From CALGTL01 sp963579135 (GTDB lineage: Bacteria; Chloroflexota; Dehalococcoidia; Lucifugimonadales; Australimonadaceae), in assembly GCA_963579135.1 (NCBI GenBank), contig CAUZFB010000005.1, positions 23,562 to 87,561 of the forward strand: a DNA stretch of 64,000 bases. The letters run 5' to 3'. Below, one piece after another: positions 60,555-64,000 of the stretch. The notes under the pieces were generated by a model. It worked only from the letters and a program-made list of their open reading frames with translations. It had not been told where the DNA came from and ran no database searches. A program made the position numbers and the translations under genes. Position 1 is the stretch's first letter, and each line of letters opens with the position of its first letter.

Positions 60555-61772
60555 ATGTCCGAAGGAACGACGTTTAGTAACTCCCCCTCCTACCTGTACA
60601 CGTCCGAGTCGGTAACTGAGGGGCACCCTGACAAACTATGCGACCAGGTCAGCGACAGCATCCTAGACGCCATCTACGCTCAGGATCCGGCCGGCCGCGT
60701 GGCGTGTGAAACCGCCACCGGTACCAACTTCGTCGCCGTGATCGGCGAGATCACTACCACAGCGACCGTGGACTACGAGAAGATCGTCCGCGACACCATC
60801 CGTCGCATCGGCTACAACAACGCCGAAACGGGGATCGACCCCGACACATGCGAAGTCATCATCCGCATTCATGAGCAATCGCCCGACATCAGCCAAGGCG
60901 TCACGACCGCGCTCGAGCACCGCAACGCCGAATCGCCGAAGGACGAGGTTGACGCCCTGGGCGCCGGCGACCAGGGGATGATGGTCGGGTTCGCCTGCAA
61001 CGAGACCAAGGAACTCATGCCCTTGACGCTCTCGCTCGCGCACAGGCTCACGCAACAGCTAGCCATCACGCGCAAAGAAGGAGTGATTCCCTACCTCGGA
61101 CCGGACGGCAAGTCGCAGGTCACCATCGAGTACGCATTCGGCAAGCCCAAGCGCGTACACACCATCATCGTCAGCACTCAGCACGACGCCGACGCCACAC
61201 AAGCGCAGATCGCCGATGACGTGCAGAAGCACGTCATCGGCCCAATCATCCCTCAGGAGTTGGTTGACGCCGACACCCGAGTCTTCGTGAATCCCTCAGG
61301 ACGTTTCGTCACGGGGGGGCCCCTCGGTGACGCTGGTCTTACCGGACGTAAGATTCTGGTGGACACCTACGGTAGCGTCGCTCGCCACGGTGGTGGTGCC
61401 TTCTCGGGTAAGGACCCGACGAAGGTGGATCGCTCCGCCGCCTACGCATCCCGCTGGGTGGCCAAGAACGTGGTTGCAGCAGGCCTCGCCGAGCGCTGCG
61501 AGGTGCAGGTCTCGTACGCCATCGGCATGGCAGCGCCCATCAACGTATCAGTCGAAACCTTCGGCACAGGCGCCGTTCCCGACCAAATGATTGCTGACTT
61601 GATTACGAAGCACTTCGACCTACGCCCAGGCGCAATCATCCGTGACTTGGACCTCCGTCGGCCCATCTACGCGCAGACAGCGTCGTACGGGCACTTCGGA
61701 CGCAGTGACGCTGATTTACCGTGGGAGCACACGGACAAGGCAGCGGCCCTGCGAGCAGGCGCAGGCCTCTAG
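60555..61772 (+). CDS. metK: S-adenosylmethionine synthetase
   Basis: 405 residues. Makes SAM from methionine and ATP. EGHPDKLCDQVSDSILDAI (N-terminal signature), GAGDQGMMVGFACNET and GRFVTGGPLGDAGLTGRKIL are all intact, as is the C-terminal HTDKAAAL region. Last gene of the riboswitch cluster and followed by a strong hairpin terminator. AGGAGAACG upstream of the ATG. Confidence 0.97.
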   Translation: MSEGTTFSNSPSYLYTSESVTEGHPDKLCDQVSDSILDAIYAQDPAGRVACETATGTNFVAVIGEITTTATVDYEKIVRDTIRRIGYNNAETGIDPDTCEVIIRIHEQSPDISQGVTTALEHRNAESPKDEVDALGAGDQGMMVGFACNETKELMPLTLSLAHRLTQQLAITRKEGVIPYLGPDGKSQVTIEYAFGKPKRVHTIIVSTQHDADATQAQIADDVQKHVIGPIIPQELVDADTRVFVNPSGRFVTGGPLGDAGLTGRKILVDTYGSVARHGGGAFSGKDPTKVDRSAAYASRWVAKNVVAAGLAERCEVQVSYAIGMAAPINVSVETFGTGAVPDQMIADLITKHFDLRPGAIIRDLDLRRPIYAQTASYGHFGRSDADLPWEHTDKAAALRAGAGL

Positions 61773-61794
61773 GCCCTACATCCATTGACGCATT

Positions 61795-61832
61795 GAAACA
61801 GCGCGGCCGACAGTTGTCGGGCGCGCCGTTTC
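61795..61832 (+). terminator. Hairpin terminator after metK
   Basis: Nested pairing: GAAAC/GTTTC, GCGCG/CGCGC and CGACA/TGTCG around a 2-nt loop. The run after it is T-poor (GTCTATAT). Confidence 0.7.
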
Positions 61833-61866
61833 GTCTATATTCTGTAGCTAGACCACCGGAGCGAGC

Positions 61867-63306
61867 GTGACCATGCCCAACCACACAGAAATCAAGTTCG
61901 GCACTGACGGCTGGCGTGCTCTCATCGCCCGTGACTACACCTTCGAGAACGTCCGTGCGTGCGCGGAGGGCGTCTGCCGCCTGCTCGAAGAGTCAGGTGA
62001 GGCAAGCCAAGGATTGGTCATCGGCTACGACACGCGATGGGGCTCGCCGGAGTTCGCGGCAGAGGTCGCACAGGTCAGCGCAGCCCACGGCATCAAGACA
62101 TGGATCGCCGACCGCATCGTACCCACGCCGGTCCTGAGTTACAGCCTGCTGCACCACAAGGCTGGCGGTGGCGTGGTCATCACGGCCAGCCACAACTCCG
62201 AGCTGTGGAACGGATTCAAGTACAAGCCCTCCTACGCGGGCAGCGCTTCCCAGGAGATTGTTGACAGGCTTGAACACCACATCGCCGCCGCGCAGTCCGA
62301 CGGCCTCATCCCCTCTATGGCCCTGGCCGACGCAGAAGCTACCGGCATCGTTCAGCGGCCCGAGATGGCCCCGCCCTACCTAGCCAACCTCTCCAACGTG
62401 GTGGACATCGACGCCATTCGCAACGCCGGACTGAAGGTCGGATTCGACGCCATGCACGGCGCGGGCGCAGGCTACTTTGATGCAGCGCTCGGCGCAGGCA
62501 GCACGACGATCGACCCACTACGTGGCAGCCGCAACCCCGCCTTCCCTGGCATGGGCCAACCTGAACCCATCGCGCCGAACCTCAGCCCCTCCATCGATCT
62601 CGCCCGCACCGGGACCTACGACGTCGTCCTCGCCACTGACGGCGATGCTGACCGGCTGGGCGTTCTGGACGAGCACGGCAGCTTCATCAGTACGTTGAGC
62701 ACCTTCGCGCTGCTCTGTCTCTACCAGCTGGACGTGCGCGGCCTGCGAGGCCCCCTCGTGCGCTCGCTAACCCAGAGCTCCATGATCGACCGCCTCGCCA
62801 CTCTCTACGAGGTTCCCGTCCACCGTACGGCGGTTGGTTTCAAGTACGTGGGCCAGATCATGATGGAGGTCGACGCGGTCGCCGCAGGGGAAGAGAGTGG
62901 CGGCTACGCGTTCCGTGGCAACATTCCCGAACGCGACGGCATTCTCAGCGGCCTAATGTTCTTGGACCTCATGGTCAAAACCGGCAAACGGCCATCGGAA
63001 CTCGTGGCGATGCTCGCGGACAAAGTGGGGGAACACCACTACAACCGCCTGGACGTCACGCTCGGACCTCGCGTATCCAAGCCTGACACTCAGGCGCTCG
63101 CCGCCGCCCCACCAGAGCGTATTGGCGGACTCCGCGTCCTCAGCACCGAAACCCCCGACGGCGTGCTTTACCTCCTGGAAGACGGCTTCTGGGGCCTCAT
63201 CCGCCCCTCGGGCACCGAGCCCCTCCTTCGCATCTATGCCGAAGGCGACTCCCCCCAGCGCGTCCAAGACATGCTCACCGACCTCCGCGCCACATCCGGC
63301 AACTAG
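61867..63306 (+). CDS. Phosphoglucomutase/phosphomannomutase family protein
   Basis: 479 residues, four-domain alpha-D-phosphohexomutase. The phosphoserine loop is VVITASHNSELWNG, the metal loop ATDGDADRLG, the sugar loop GEESGGYAF and the phosphate-binding loop LIRPSGTEPLLRIY. It interconverts hexose 1- and 6-phosphates for cell-wall or glycogen precursors; the exact sugar is not decided. GTG 61867 has CGGAG upstream; ATG 61873 is an alternative. Confidence 0.94.
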   Translation: MTMPNHTEIKFGTDGWRALIARDYTFENVRACAEGVCRLLEESGEASQGLVIGYDTRWGSPEFAAEVAQVSAAHGIKTWIADRIVPTPVLSYSLLHHKAGGGVVITASHNSELWNGFKYKPSYAGSASQEIVDRLEHHIAAAQSDGLIPSMALADAEATGIVQRPEMAPPYLANLSNVVDIDAIRNAGLKVGFDAMHGAGAGYFDAALGAGSTTIDPLRGSRNPAFPGMGQPEPIAPNLSPSIDLARTGTYDVVLATDGDADRLGVLDEHGSFISTLSTFALLCLYQLDVRGLRGPLVRSLTQSSMIDRLATLYEVPVHRTAVGFKYVGQIMMEVDAVAAGEESGGYAFRGNIPERDGILSGLMFLDLMVKTGKRPSELVAMLADKVGEHHYNRLDVTLGPRVSKPDTQALAAAPPERIGGLRVLSTETPDGVLYLLEDGFWGLIRPSGTEPLLRIYAEGDSPQRVQDMLTDLRATSGN

Positions 63307-63468
63307 CGCGAGCGAGATCTTCGCGGCCACTAGCCCGGGCAATAACGCACCAAATAACCGTGCAGGCGATATGTGAGGGGTCGATCTCCGAGACCTCAGG
63401 CCAATCGGAGCACAACCTAGTGCGTCCGCCATACCAAGCGGTCAGATGGGGCTGCGCCGCTCAGTCGT

Positions 63469-64000
63469 CTAAAACCCTTGGGCCATTGCGTGCAACGCAT
63501 CGAAGTCTTCGCGCAACGACCCAAAACCAGCGACTATCGCCCCAGGCGTTCATGCCACGCACCCCGGTGGGCCACGACATGCCCAGCAAGCCCAAGATAG
63601 TCTTGCAGCAGTGCGTTGGGCGTCTCGATGCGTTCGACCTCGTCAATCAACATGACCCCGCCAGGTGCGAGCGCTCTCGACCAACCGGCTACGGCAGCCC
63701 GCGGATCACGCAGGTGTGCAAGCAGCGGGTGAACGAGCATCACGTCTGCGTCCCCCACGGGAATAACGCCTCTGGCCAAATCGTGCAGGACGAAGCGCGC
63801 ATCTGATCCAACCAGGTTTTGCGCTATCGTCACGAACCTCTGCGAGTCATCGATCTCAACGAGCGTTGCTGAGGGCAATGCTACCCCCAGCAACCCAGTC
63901 GTATACCCAGGGGCACATCCCTGATCGATCGCGAGATCCGGTCCTCAGTGGCCCCACTCCCGAAGGAACTCCCACATCTCTGGTGTGAACAGCTCCGCGA
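63469..64000 (-). pseudogene. SAM-dependent methyltransferase, disrupted and cut by the window edge
   Basis: The minus strand reads ELFTPEMWEFLREWGH, an in-frame TGA (63945-63947), then GPDLAIDQGCAPGYTTGLL (SAM motif I), VEIDDSQRFVTIAQN, a motif with APGGVMLIDEVER, and stops at TAG 63534. In another frame the sequence continues AGFGSLREDFDALHAMAQGF to a stop at 63469. One nonsense codon plus one frameshift suggest decay, or two sequencing errors. The stretch 63307-63468 shows nothing recognisable. Confidence 0.65.

Overview
The window looks like a chromosomal segment of an uncultured bacterium, most likely a SAR202-type Chloroflexota (Dehalococcoidia-like). This is inferred from gene content: family III CoA-transferases, amidohydrolase-2 proteins, short-chain dehydrogenases and MFS permeases scattered among core genes, many GTG/TTG starts, and generally high GC. 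No rRNA, tRNA, CRISPR array, complete transposon or prophage was seen. Placement by marker-gene phylogeny was not possible here.

Layout. 1-11.6 kb: a DMT exporter, an amidohydrolase, thrS with an attenuator-like leader, an operon xdhC-SDR-CMD-mocA-like-GNAT, a convergent CoA-transferase/DMT pair, a decayed cupredoxin relic and a small membrane protein. 11.7-20.8 kb: a DUF885 protein, an amidohydrolase, a 33-bp perfect hairpin, an SDR, an M24 peptidase, two tandem MFS paralogues and rmuC. 21-30 kb: ilvD, a DUF1232 protein, holA, tatA, a decayed GNAT gene, and a minus-strand operon made of an RlmD-Maf fusion, tatB-like, tatC and an MFS permease. 30-34.5 kb: a phosphatase, a hydratase, unknowns, an HPP protein and an SDR. 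34.9-40.2 kb: lpd, korA, korB and a lipoyl E2, an unusual combination; korAB is visibly less GC-rich. 40.3-50.4 kb: thyX, a surface protein, a TPP-riboswitch-controlled thiamine ABC importer, hup, dinB, an ornithine-cyclodeaminase homologue, DUF971 and a small wHTH-like protein. 50.8-55.3 kb: gatCA, a broken ABC-2 transporter and recF. 55.4-64 kb: a lipoprotein with four Cys-pair repeats, then a methyl-cycle cluster mtnA-mtnP-rhodanese-ahcY-metK behind a SAM-I-like riboswitch, a phosphohexomutase, and a decayed methyltransferase at the edge.

How it fits together. The clearest regulated units are the thiamine importer (TTGACA promoter, TPP aptamer, terminator, thiB-thiP-ATPase) and the SAM-recycling cluster (TTGACA promoter, SAM aptamer, terminator). 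Both promoters have the same form: perfect TTGACA, an 18-nt spacer and a TAGNNT -10. The 2-oxoacid module joins a ferredoxin-type oxidoreductase to lipoyl-dependent E2 and E3 without an E1.

Four or five genes are in clear decay (cupredoxin, GNAT, ABC ATPase plus permease, methyltransferase), which is notable for 64 kb. Degenerate intergenic repeats occur at 4.4-4.7, 15.7, 42.7 and 50.6 kb. The most unusual items are the RlmD-Maf fusion, the 33-bp perfect hairpin, the Lpd-KorAB-E2 set, and the two surface proteins with internal or anchoring architecture.
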